From assembly GCA_025331125.1 (NCBI GenBank), contig JAOALB010000013.1:218335-282334 (forward strand): a stretch of DNA of 64,000 nucleotides, written 5' to 3'. This document shows positions 1 to 10,575 of the stretch, piece after piece (within the stretch, counting starts at the first letter, position 1; each line of letters opens with the position of its first letter). The notes below the pieces were generated by a model that was not told the origin of the DNA, ran no database searches, and saw nothing but the letters and a program-made list of their open reading frames with translations. The position numbers and the translations under genes are program-made. The stretch comes from Mycogone perniciosa. Taxonomy: Eukaryota > Ascomycota > Sordariomycetes > Hypocreales > Hypocreaceae.

Positions 1-342
1 CCTTATATTCCGAGCAACAGATTCGAATTGATCAGCTAGATCCTTTCCAGTGTGAGGAGTGAGACCAGGAGGTTGATCAAGGGGCACAAGTCTCGTGCTC
101 GAACGAGTTGGTGAGGTACATGAGCGGCCATCAGTGCGGCCGGGGAAGATACCAAACCTCTTTGCGTACTCTGTAAGATTCTTGGCTTGATCTCCATCCA
201 GCATTGCGGGTCTCACCATGTCCATGATAGGGTCCTTGACCTTCCAATCCGAAGCGTCGCGAGAAGGACCTAGATCTTGCCAAGTAGGATCTGTCCAGGA
301 GGGAATATAGACCTCATCACGACTTCGTCTCATGCGCGCCAT
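1..342 (-). CDS. Unknown protein, N-terminal part, runs off the window edge
   Basis: An open frame on the minus strand starts at an ATG at 342-340 and stays open for 114 codons to base 1, so only the N-terminal part is visible. The translation begins MARMRRSRDEVYIPSWTDPT and is rich in charged residues and prolines. I see no signal peptide, membrane segment or catalytic motif and do not recognise the family. Coding character is supported by the uninterrupted frame and by sensible composition, with Trp, Asp and Lys spread through it. The large gap up to 3417 would hold its promoter. An intron could lie beyond the edge. Function is unknown. Confidence 0.55.
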   Translation of the reverse strand, partial: MARMRRSRDEVYIPSWTDPTWQDLGPSRDASDWKVKDPIMDMVRPAMLDGDQAKNLTEYAKRFGIFPGRTDGRSCTSPTRSSTRLVPLDQPPGLTPHTGKDLADQFESVARNIR

Positions 343-3300
343 GGTTCCTGAATGAGTGCTATTCAACTCTGTGCTTTCCTTAATCCAAAGATTTCTTGAC
401 CTCGTGAAAAAATGTGGTTATAGCCTTTGATGGCAATCTTTGATAAGCTGACTGAGTAAGTGTAATGGTGCTGTGATATGTGAATGGCGGATGTAATTGA
501 ACAGTGGTTGCTGTCTCGATCTATATGCAATGTGAACTTAGGGCAGACATATTTGTAGAATGGAGAAGATGTCCTCGCCATAATTATAATAGGTAAATAC
601 AGTTCCAGGCTATGGATCGGTGACACTCTCCAAGTACGACTCTGTTGAGCACAAAAGAACAGTCATTTGTTGATTACAATGGTCCTTTCAAAGACCAGAA
701 TGGGCTACCTTGTGATGAGGAACATAGAAAAGAGCAAAATTGGGACAAGGCCAAACAGCATCAATGAGCCATTCAACAATGGGACACTCTTAAGAGCAGT
801 AGCAGGTGGCTGATATATAGGGCAATGCTGACACCAAGGGCCATAAAAGCTGCCTGCAGCAATATATGCTTTTGGCGGTACACGATGGTTGTTTGTCTTT
901 TTCTTTTTTGTTGCCGGTTTGGCGTTGTGTTCTGAGAAGCAGGGTAGCTCAGCACTGCCTGACGAGGAGGGTCCGTTCAGGCGGGATAAATGGAATGAAA
1001 TGCAGCCCAGATCACATCGTAGAAATAAGTAATGAGAACCTCCCTAGAGGATAATCAAATCACAGGGAATGCGAAGGGGCCTCTCACCACTCCTTACTGG
1101 AAGATGGCAATCGATCCAACAAATCTCATCACTCCTCTTTCACCTCTGGTGGCTTCATATCAGCACTGATTTGTGATGACCGAAAGACGGACAATTCCAC
1201 TGCTTCAATAGCCAAGATTCGAGAAATGATCTGAAATTAGACGTGACCTGGTGCAAGATGAAGAAGAAAGGCGCATCCAAGAGTAGATCTAACCGTAGAC
1301 CTAGCTTTGTTGACGTGAAGGAGGAAAGCCAATCAATGACGACAAAACAAAGGAACGAAGTAATTTGGTTTCCCAGATTCCCGGTTTTGCTTGTCCTCAA
1401 AGAAAAGTAAATTTCCAAAATTAGATGCTGAATGGCGAAAACTCTCTCGAAGGACAAGAAGGTTGATAGAAAACAATAGATTTTAAGCGAGAAGATCGAT
1501 CCTTGCTGCATGGCTTCCTGCAAAGGCGCCACAATGGGTCCGGGTGGCTGACCAATTACTGGCCTGTGGCAAATGGCAACACTCTCAGGTGCTGCCAGAC
1601 ACCGCCTAAATGGATGAAGCCAGCCAGCAATAGATACAATACATTCCTACTATCTACTAATGTTGTGTTTATCACAGTCGGAAAATATCACAGAAAACGC
1701 ATTGGCTCTGGAAATAGACACCACTACTACTAATAGCCTACGAGTACATACAGGGCTCTTCTCGTCTGTGCGACATACATTCGACTGTCGGTGAGCCCCT
1801 GCAAGTCAACTCGTCAAAGCTGGTGACTCTGGGGCCCCGCGAAAATGGTGGATCGACAAGCGAACGAGGACGGACGGATAGATATCATACTACTCCGTAC
1901 TGCTACTACTATTATCTATCTATCAGTTCCATGTCGATGGAATCTCGTCTCCGGGCCTCGTCCTGTCCTGGGCTGAGCTGAGTTGAATCAGACTCCTTAA
2001 CTTACTTGGCTTGGTTCTTGATGGGAGCGCGAGAGACAATAGCGCCCGAGAGCGCTTCTCCACGCCGTCGCAGAACCAGCCACTGAAACCGACTTGCGGT
2101 GACAACGTGGCGGCAAGGCTGGACACGAATGGCAGTTCAGTAAAGTTTGAACGTGAATTTTTTCCATGTATTATTTCCTTCACCCCCCACCGTTGCTCCG
2201 GCACCAACGGGGGTTCGATGCTATGGCGCACAAAAAGTATGTATGTATGCACCTTTCGTGTGGGTGTGGGATTGGCGAGTCAGACCGGCCAAGCTGGCGA
2301 GGCGTGAGGGTGTACTCCGTATCTGACACCGCATCTGCCAGTGGACGCAAGGGCAATATCCGGCCCCTGATTGTTACGATCTCCCAGATGCAGGGCGCTT
2401 TCTTGTCCTGCCAATGCCAGGTATAGATACCCAAGGGGGCTGCAGAATAGTGTGTAGGCAATATGTACGAAGTAGTACACAGGATGGATCCATCGAGGCT
2501 CAGTCAAGACTCACAGGTGCGTAAAGTTGACACGCCACCACGGAGTTAGGGATGCAGGTTGAGGGAGGTTGCGGATGGGAATCCGTGCTCTGTCGTACGA
2601 AGTGCTAGGGGTAATAAATAATAAATAATACAGGTAAATAATAACAGTAAAAGAGCAAATCCGTTCAACTGTGGCCTCGTCGCTCATCTGCAAGGAGGGA
2701 GAATGCCTCTACAGTACTCCATAGTAGGTACAAAGCACGGAGTCAGGGGATGGCCCAACCCAATCATCACGCCTATTCGTATCACATTCTCCCCAATCAG
2801 AGAAAAAAATTTGATGACCATCGTATGCATCACCACAAGTTATCCCGATCAAAGCACGCCGCCACACCGCCTTGCCATCCAGCGCATGTTCTGTATTTTG
2901 GGCATAGCGCCACAATGATAAGGGCGATAAGCACTTGAAACGCCGCCCAATGGAGGGGCAACATGAGAATTTTTGCTGGGCCTCCGGGTTTTAGCGACAC
3001 ACCCCGCGAAAAAAAAAAGGTTGTGGACTGGCTCCTACGCAAACCATATTAAAACTTGTCTCCCTCCTTTTAACTTTCCTCTCCTTTGACCTCCTACACC
3101 TCCACTTCCCTTCATTTCTTTCTCCGTCTCTTTTGGTCGTCATCCTCCAGGACGAACCTCGGACTTGTTCTCTGCACAGTCCTCCTCGCTGACGAGTTGT
3201 TCCTTGGATCCTCCCCACTGAACAACCCCGCCATCTCGAAAAAAAAAAAAAAGCCGCGATAGAGCAGAGTCGACCCCTCCATCGTCTCTGTGGGCTTCAC

Positions 3301-3416
3301 GATAGAAAGGTCTTTCTGCTTGGAATAGATCTCGATAGACATAGAACGGCTGCAAAGTTCCGTTCTATATCCCGACCTCTACATCTTTTTTCTCCATAAT
3401 ACCCAACACCGACAAA
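343..3416. other. Long intergenic region upstream of eEF3
   Basis: About 3 kb between the start of the minus-strand gene at 342 and the eEF3 start at 3417. Short open frames here lack motifs and plausible splice partners, so I call no gene. It contains several TACTCCGTA-type short elements (1891-1900, 2312-2321, about 2461-2480), A-rich homopolymers near 3010 and 3240, and a pyrimidine-rich leader. Confidence 0.6.
3059..3135 (+). promoter_or_regulatory. Pyrimidine-rich tract of the eEF3 promoter or leader
   Basis: This stretch is almost entirely C and T on the plus strand and lies about 300 bp before the eEF3 start codon. CT-rich tracts near transcription starts are well known in strongly expressed genes of filamentous fungi such as glycolytic genes. 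That it marks the transcription start of eEF3 is inference. Confidence 0.4.
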
Positions 3417-6400
3417 ATGCCTTCCGAGGGTGCCCAGTCGATCAAGGTCCTTGACGAGCTCTTCCAGAAGCTCACCGTCTCCAAGGAGGCGGCGGACATC
3501 AAGCAGTCCTCCAGCGAGCTTGCTGGCTTCATCAATGGCCGCATCGAGGACCAGGCCGTGCCTGAGAAGTGAGTCTCTCCACCACTTTATTTTCTTTGGC
3601 CCTGATTCTACTTCCTCGTGGGAGAAAACTTTTTTTTCTCGCTGGTGGCTACCCCGCCACAATCAGCGGGGTTACCACCGCTATACCCTCTACAAAATCG
3701 CCACTTCAGCGATCAAACCCCCCCTACACAGGGCTTTCATTCACTGTCTTACACCGCACATTCGGGCTAACACTCTTTCTTCTCTAGGACCATCGAAGGC
3801 CTGAAGAAGCACCTCGCTAACAAGAAGGACGCCCTCGCCCGTGAGAAGGCTTGCATTGCTGTCGAGGCCATCGCTTCTCACGCCGAGGTCTCCGCTAGCG
3901 TCGAGCCCTACCTCGTCGTTCTCCTGCCTAACCTCCTGGCTGCTGTCGGCGACAAGATCACCGCCGTCAAGAATGCTGCTAACGCTGCTGTCCTCGCCAT
4001 CGCTGGCGCCATCAGCGGTAATGCCGTCAAGATTGCCCTGCCTCACATCATGGAGTCTATCCGCAATGCCCAGAAGTGGCCCGAAAAGATGGCCGCCCTG
4101 GACTTCATTGACCACTTGGTCAAGACCACTCCTGCCCAGCTTTCTTACCGTGTTCCTGACTTGATTCCCGTCGTCTCTGAGTCTATGTGGGATACCAAGA
4201 AGGAGGTCAAGGAGCGTGCCTACCAGACCATGGAGCAGATCTGCCAGTTGATCGTCAACAAGGATATTGAGCGCTTCATTCCCGAGCTTATCAAGTGTAT
4301 CGCCAAGCCCGAGAACGTCCCTGAGACCGTCCACCTTCTCGGTGCCACCACCTTCGTCACTGAGGTCCAGGAGCCTACCCTCGCCCTGATGGTCCCTCTT
4401 CTGGATCGTGGTCTTGCTGAGCGTGATACCGCCATCAAGCGAAAGGCTGCTGTCATCGTCGACAACATGTGCAAGCTTGTCGATGACCCCAACATTGTCG
4501 CCCCCTTCTTGCCTAAGATGATGCCAGGTCTCCAGAAGAACTTCGACAACTTGGCTGACCCTGAGGCTCGTGAGAAAACTAAGCAGGCTCTCGACACCCT
4601 CTACCGTGTCGGTAACGTCAAGGATGGCAAGATTCCCGAGGCTCGCAACGACGGTGACGTCAACGTCGTCCTCGGTAAGCTCAAGGATATCCTGTCTTCC
4701 AGGTATGCTTCTTACCTCGAGAAGATGGGCCCTGTCGCCGAGTACATTGCTGCCATCGCTGGCCAGCTCATTGACATGAAGGAGTCTGAGAACATTATCT
4801 GGGTTGACAGCCTGAAGCCTTATGTTGCTGTCATCACTGGTATTGACAACGCCGAGGGTACTGTTGAGACCCTCCGAAAGCGTGCTTCCCCTATTGCCGC
4901 TGAGGAGGAGGAGGGTGAGGCCGATGAGGAGGAGGGCGAGGATCTTTGCAACTGCCAGTTCTCCCTTGCCTACGGTGCCAAGATTCTTCTCAACCAGACT
5001 CACCTCCGTCTTAAGCGTGGTCAGCGTTACGGTCTTTGCGGCCCCAACGGTTCTGGCAAGTCTACTCTCATGCGTGCCATCAACAATGAGCAGGTTGAGG
5101 GTTTCCCCAAGCAGAGCGAGGTCAAGACTGTCTTCGTTGAGCACGATCTCGACGCTGCTGACACTGAGATGACTACCATTGACTGGACCCTGAAGAAGCT
5201 CGCTGAGGCCGAGGTCGATGTCTCCAAGGAAGATGTCGAGAAGCGCCTGTCTGAGTTCGGCTTCACTGAGCAAATGATCCAGGGTGAGATCACTGCTCTG
5301 TCTGGTGGTTGGAAGATGAAGCTGGCTCTGTGCCGTGCCGTGTTCGAGGCCCCCGATATCCTGCTTCTTGACGAGCCCACCAACCACTTGGATGTGAAGA
5401 ATGTTAAGTGGCTTGAGGATTACCTTGTCAACTCCCCATGCACCTCCATCATTGTCTCCCACGACTCTAGCTTCCTCGACAATGTCTGCCAGCACATCGT
5501 TCACTACGAGCGCTTCAAGCTTAAGCGATACCGTGGTAACCTTGCCGAGTTCGTCAAGCGTGTTCCCTCTGCCAAGTCATACTACGAGCTGGGTGCCTCC
5601 GAGATTGAGTTCACCTTCCCTGAGCCCGGTTTCCTTGAGGGTGTCAAGACCAAGGCCAAGTCCATCCTGCGTGCCACCAAGATGTCCTTCCAGTACCCTG
5701 GCACCTCCAAGCCTCAGATTGTCGACATCGCTTTCCAGTGCTCTCTGGGCTCTCGTATTGCCGTCATTGGTCCCAACGGTGCTGGCAAGTCCACCCTGAT
5801 CAACGTCCTGACTGGTGAGCTCATCCCCACTGGCGGTGAGATCTACCAGCACGAGAACATCCGTATTGCCTACATCAAGCAGCACGCTTTCGCCCACATC
5901 GATAACCACCTAGACAAGACCCCATCCGAGTACATCCAGTGGCGTTTCCAGACTGGTGAGGATCGTGAGACCATGGACCGAGCCAACAAGATCATCACCG
6001 AGGCTGATGAGAAGGCCATGGACAAGGTCTTCAAGGTCGAGGGAACACTGCGCCGTGTCATTGGTATTAACGCCCGTAGAAAGTTCAAGAACAGCTACGA
6101 GTACGAGTGTTCGTTCGCCCTGGGCGAGAACATCGGCATGAAGAACGAGCGATGGGTCCCTATGATGACTGCTGACAACGTCTGGCTGCCCCGTAACGAG
6201 CTGCTCGCTTCTCACCAGAAGATGGTTGCCGATGTCGATATGAAGGAGGCTCTGGCCTCTGGTCAGTTCCGCCCTCTGGTCCGAAAGGAGATTGAGGCCC
6301 ACTGCGCCAACTTCGGTCTCGACGCTGAGTTGGTTTCTCACTCGCGTATGCGTGGTCTGTCCGGTGGTCAGCGTGTCAAGACTGTCCTGGCTGCTTGCTC

Positions 6401-6859
6401 GTGGCAACGACCCCACTTGATCGTCCTTGACGAGCCTACCAACTATCTTGACCGTGACTCCCTGGGTGCTCTGTCCAAGGCCCTGAAGAAGTTCGAGGGT
6501 GGTGTCATCATCATTACCCACTCTGCTGAGTTCACCAAGGACTTGACTGAGGAAGTCTGGGCTGTCATGGACGGCAAGATGACTCCCTCCGGCCACAACT
6601 GGGTCCAGGGCCAGGGCTCCGGTCCTCGTCTCAAGCAGGACGACGATGATGAGGAGGATAAGTTCGATGCTATGGGCAACAAGATTGTTAGCACCAAGAA
6701 GAAGGCCAAGTTGACTTCTTCGGAGCTGCGTAAGAAGAAGAAGGGTAAGCTATTGTCCCAAAGCCTCACCTCTAGGTTCAAAATGATGCTAACGAACTCC
6801 CAGACCGTATGGCCCGCCGAAAGCGTGGTGAGGAGGTGTTCAGCGACGAGGACGACTAA
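3417..6859 (+). CDS. Translation elongation factor 3 (eEF3), ribosome-bound ABC ATPase
   Basis: Three exons: 3417-3568, 3788-6744, 6804-6859, giving 1054 residues. eEF3 is the fungal ATPase that helps release E-site tRNA and supports eEF1A delivery of aminoacyl-tRNA on cytosolic ribosomes. The N-terminal 300 or so residues are helical HEAT-like repeats. ABC domain 1 has Walker A GPNGSGKST near residue 468, signature LSGGW near 555 and Walker B DEPTNHLD near 579. ABC domain 2 has GPNGAGKST near 712, LSGGQ near 908 and DEPTNYLD near 932, with the chromodomain-like insert between. The Lys-rich tail ends in FSDEDD. The 219-bp first intron has donor GTGAGT and a GGCTAACA branch site; the 59-bp second has donor GTAAGC and branch GCTAACG. 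C-ending codons dominate, as expected for a highly expressed gene. Length fits the family (about 1045-1055). Confidence 0.97.
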
Positions 6860-8011
6860 ACGAATAGCATACCCCACATCAAGGCATTCGGACGATGTCC
6901 CGTCCTTTGACGACTTACTATATTTTATTTTCCTTTGTTCTAATTGATGAAAACCCGGGTTGGTAAAGGAAAAGTTTCGATGTTTCTGGCCATGATGCAT
7001 ACTCAGGCTGCCGATAGAGAGGGCCTTCTGATAGACTGACATGAGTGCGGGAATGCGGCTGGGGACGGAGGACCCCCAGTCGTCTTGAGCTCGCGCTTTG
7101 GACTATGGATGGAAGGTGGACGGTAGATAGAGGCCCGAATAGACTTCAGTAACGATCTCTGAACTGTTGTGTCCATTATGCCGTTGCCACCCACCATCTA
7201 GCTTTGATAACAACGACACTGAAAGACTAGCGTATTGTACTGAAAGAAATTCAATCTCAAATTCGTTTTCTAGAAGAATTAATTGCCGTATTATGAAAAC
7301 TGGTATTAAGAATCCTATATATTTAGAAATGTGAAACAACAGTGTTAAATGGAACCTCTAGGGTACGTGAAATCAGGTCAACAAGTCAATGAGAAGCCCC
7401 CAACTGGATGAAGGCTTCGTATTAACAGTCGCCTAATGTTCAATATCCAGTAGCAAAGGCATGTTCTTTTTAGGGATCGAGTGCGTTCTAACACCATTTG
7501 GCCCTTTAAAATCTGGCCCCGACGGGTGAGTCTATTGATGTCAGGGCATTAACACTCATGCAAGCCATTGAAGGAGTCGATCAGCCACCTCCAGACGCCC
7601 TGCTGTTAGGAAGAGAGGTTAAGGCAGTGGGAAGGATCTCTCTTGAAGAAATCTTGTATAGTTACAGTGGGGGAGAAAACATAACCGTCGTGCTTCATGG
7701 GATATTTCATTTCTGTATTGAATGAGGATAGCATTGTGTGTAAGCTATCATGGCAATTGTTGAAATCCTATTACGCCATCTCCGTTCCTTCCTCCGTGTT
7801 TAGGTACGGCTTCGTTGCGTAAAGAGGGATATGACACCATCCTCCTGTTCTACTATCTCCTCTCATAAAACCGCCAACTCCTCCAACAGTATCGGTATCT
7901 CCCAGCTCCTCGAATCTCAAGTAAAACAACCGACATGATTCTACCATCCACATTTCCCTCCTGTTTCCATTCCCAGATGAACCTCATACGCACCACCATC
8001 TTTCAACAAGC
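6860..8011. other. Intergenic region between eEF3 and the tRNA-Gly pair
   Basis: Holds the eEF3 3' untranslated region and AT-rich spacer. No open frame here has recognisable motifs, and I see no RNA gene before 8012. Confidence 0.6.
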
Positions 8012-8082
8012 GCGTAATTGGTTTAGTGGTAAAATTCTCCGTTGCCATCGGGGAGCCCTGGGTTCGATTCCCAGATTACGCA
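8012..8082 (+). tRNA. tRNA-Gly (anticodon GCC), intronless copy
   Basis: A 71-nt sequence folds as a cloverleaf. The acceptor arms GCGTAAT and ATTACGC pair fully, with A as discriminator. The anticodon stem CTCCG/CGGGG carries loop TTGCCAT with anticodon GCC, and the T arm is CTGGG-TTCGATT-CCCAG. The internal A box (GGTTTAGTGG) and B box (GGTTCGATTCC) are intact. Only 22 bp separate it from the next tRNA-Gly, and no run of four T occurs between them, so it may be read through into the second copy. Confidence 0.97.
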
Positions 8083-8104
8083 TCCACCTCTTCTTCTCTA
8101 TCCA

Positions 8105-8187
8105 GCGTAATTGGTTTAGTGGTAAAATTCTCCGTTGCCATCCGTTGCAGCGTCGGGGAGCCCTGGGTTCGATTCCCAGATTACGCA
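8105..8187 (+). tRNA. tRNA-Gly (anticodon GCC) with a 12-nt intron
   Basis: The mature sequence is identical to the copy at 8012-8082, but 12 extra bases (8141-8152) sit after position 37, the standard place for eukaryotic tRNA introns, one base 3' of the anticodon. The intron TCCGTTGCAGCG begins with a near copy (9 of 10 bases) of the bases just before it (8131-8140). Removing it restores the same anticodon loop. A T5 terminator follows at 8203. Confidence 0.96.
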
Positions 8188-8202
8188 ACTGAAAGGTGTT
8201 TC

Positions 8203-8207
8203 TTTTT
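8203..8207 (+). terminator. RNA polymerase III T-run terminator
   Basis: A run of five T, 16 bases past the second tRNA-Gly, fits a Pol III terminator. It is the first such run after either tRNA-Gly gene. Confidence 0.7.
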
Positions 8208-8762
8208 GCTGATTGTTGCTAATTTTTTGAGTGGAAGCGGAGAGGTGGTGAAGAGATCGTGTTGGGAGGTTGCTGTGGGTTGAACAGGGTTGGTGGGGTT
8301 GTTGATGTAAGATGTTTCCGCGATAAGAGAAACGAAACGGTCTTGGTTCGAATATAGCCTCGTAAATCACTATATTTTCATGAGTGAGTGAGAGTAAGGA
8401 CGTTAATGAGGAGAAGAGGATCAAGAAAGGGACGCCTTGATGACGAACAAACCATGCCCTTCCGAAGCTGAACGTTTTCCCGCACCTATCTATCATTCTT
8501 CACATCAAAGCATAAAACGAAAAAGGAAATGAAAAGAATGTTTTCTCATTCATTGGCTCATGTGCCTTGGGTATCCTGCCTAACCTAACCGACCTTTTTT
8601 AAGCCCATCTAAACCTATATGCAACAGCGCTCATTCCATGAGCCGGTTCATACCAGTCATAGCAAGTATGTATGGAAAATTTGATGCAAAAAAGAACATA
8701 TCCGTGATACAGGGAGACGTGAAGTCGAGGTGAATACTTCATTTCTCCTCATGTGTCGCCCA
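8208..8762. other. Spacer between the tRNA-Gly pair and the permease
   Basis: Contains the 3' flank of the minus-strand permease gene. No supported gene, repeat or RNA is visible. Confidence 0.55.
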
Positions 8763-10575
8763 TCATGCAGCTTCCATCTTCTTCTTGCGGTTGATACCAA
8801 CCAAGCGGCCCATTTCAGTCCAGAAACCAACAGGCCGCTCAGTGGTGCTATCCTCATAGGCATCAATGGTAGGACGCTGCCACACAAGGTCGGCCTCCAG
8901 GGGACGAACAGACCGCGTGCGCTTGACAACCTTCCAGAAGATGAAGAGAATCGGCGCCACGAGCTGCATGGTATAGCTGCGGAAGAACTTGTTAACATCC
9001 CACGGCGCAAAGGCCATGTAGCCGTAGAAAATCACAACTAGAGTTTGTATAACAAGAGCGATGATGGCGCAGTAGGGTTGTCCCCAGCCGTAGTACGGAA
9101 AGCTGCGGCGGTCGACGCCCTGTGCCTTGCAAGCGCGGTAGAAGAAGATGAATGTGATGGACATGACGAGATAGTCGATGATGCCGCCGGCGGTGACCAA
9201 GCTGACGAGCCAGTCGAGTACTTCGGCGGAGCCGTTGACTACTTGGAGGAATGATAGCAGCGGGAAGCACATGACAACAAGGAAGCAGTATATGGGGACG
9301 CCCTTGCTCGTGCACTTGCGCAGGAAACGAGGTGCGCGACCCTCAAGCGCTAGGCCGTAGAGCGAACGTGTTGCGCAGTATGTGTAAGTGTTGCCAGCTG
9401 AGAAGATGGATGTAAGCATGAGCGCGTTGACAATGTGAGGCAGCACCGCAACACCCATATTCTCCATGGCGATGACATAGGGCGAGGCCGCAGCAGTGCC
9501 ACTACCCTCATCGCCGTTGTTGACTGCCTGGAGCTTGGTGTCATTGTAGGGAAGAATGATGCCAACTGCCAGAGCGCTGCCGAAGAAGAAAATACCGAAG
9601 CGAAGGTAAATGGTCTTGAAGGCCGTCTTGATATAGATGCGTGGGTGCTTAGCCTCAGCAGCAACCATGGAGACATACTCGGGGCCAACGACGGCAAACG
9701 CAGCGTTCCACAAGGCTGCAAGGAAACCTTCAAAACGACCCAAGACACCTTTCGAATGGTACTCGGCGAAGGCTCCGGGATTGGTCCAGTGACGGAAGCC
9801 AAATGCGTCATGCTGTGGGTTTCCGCCAACCATAGTCACAAACGTGAAGGCGAAAAGCATGAAAATGAGGATAACTTTCCCTCCTGATAGCCAGAATTCA
9901 AAATTCCCGTAGTTTTTCACGGCAAGCATATTCAAAGCCCTTCACACACAAAACGTTTAGCATGGATCTCGATTGCTGGGGGTTAGGGAGGAGACAGGGA
10001 AAGAAGGAGTTGGATCCCGAAGAGGCAAAGAGACAGCGGGAAGATCAACACCCCCTCCTCTTCTCCGGAGTACAGTCTTACGCATAGCAAACAATGACAG
10101 CAGCACAAATGCCAGCAGTAGGTCCAGGTTTAGTAATACTCTCGTCCCAGAAGGAAATGACTAGGTTCAGAGCTGTGATTTCAAAGGGTATCAGCAGGGC
10201 TTCATAGAAGAAGAAGTTCCAGCCGGCCATGAAACCAAAGGCGTCGTCAACCCAATGACCCGCAAGGCGAATGAACCCCCCGGAGACAGGCATCAAGACG
10301 GTCATCTCCGCGATGGAATTGTTGACGAGAGCGAGAACCATTGAATACAATGTGAAGGCGAGGAACAGATTAGCGGGGCCACCTGAAGCAAGTCCGCCAC
10401 CGATGCTAACGAACAATGCCGTGCCCACTGAACCACCGATGGCGATGAGCTGAATTTGGCGGTTGTTGAGGCGCCGGTGAAGGCCATCCGCGTTGTCGGT
10501 GAGATGGCCATCGCTGACTTCCGGTGATCCTGGGATTTCGATCTTGGAGTGTTTCTCCTCGTCCGAAGTGGCCAT
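8763..10575 (-). CDS. Amino-acid permease, yeast amino acid transporter (YAT) family
   Basis: Two exons on the minus strand, 10575-10082 and 9939-8763, encode 556 residues, the usual length for fungal amino-acid/H+ symporters with 12 membrane helices. The first helix contains the family pattern IAIGGSVGTALFVSIGGG just after RRLNNRQIQL, and later segments such as FAVVGPEYVSMVAAEAKHPR match the conserved loop of the APC superfamily. The 142-bp intron has donor GTAAGA and branch GCTAAAC, and its removal restores the phase (TAT GC|G GCT). The ATG at 10575 is preferred over upstream in-frame codons because the acidic-hydrophilic N-terminus typical of the family begins there. Substrate cannot be told from sequence. 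It should act at the plasma membrane. Confidence 0.9.

Noticed and set aside
3741..5504. Minus-strand open frame of 587 codons
   Set aside because: It lies antisense to eEF3. Strong C-ending codon bias in a highly expressed gene removes stops from the antisense frame; the translation is a Leu/Val/Asp-rich shadow without motifs.
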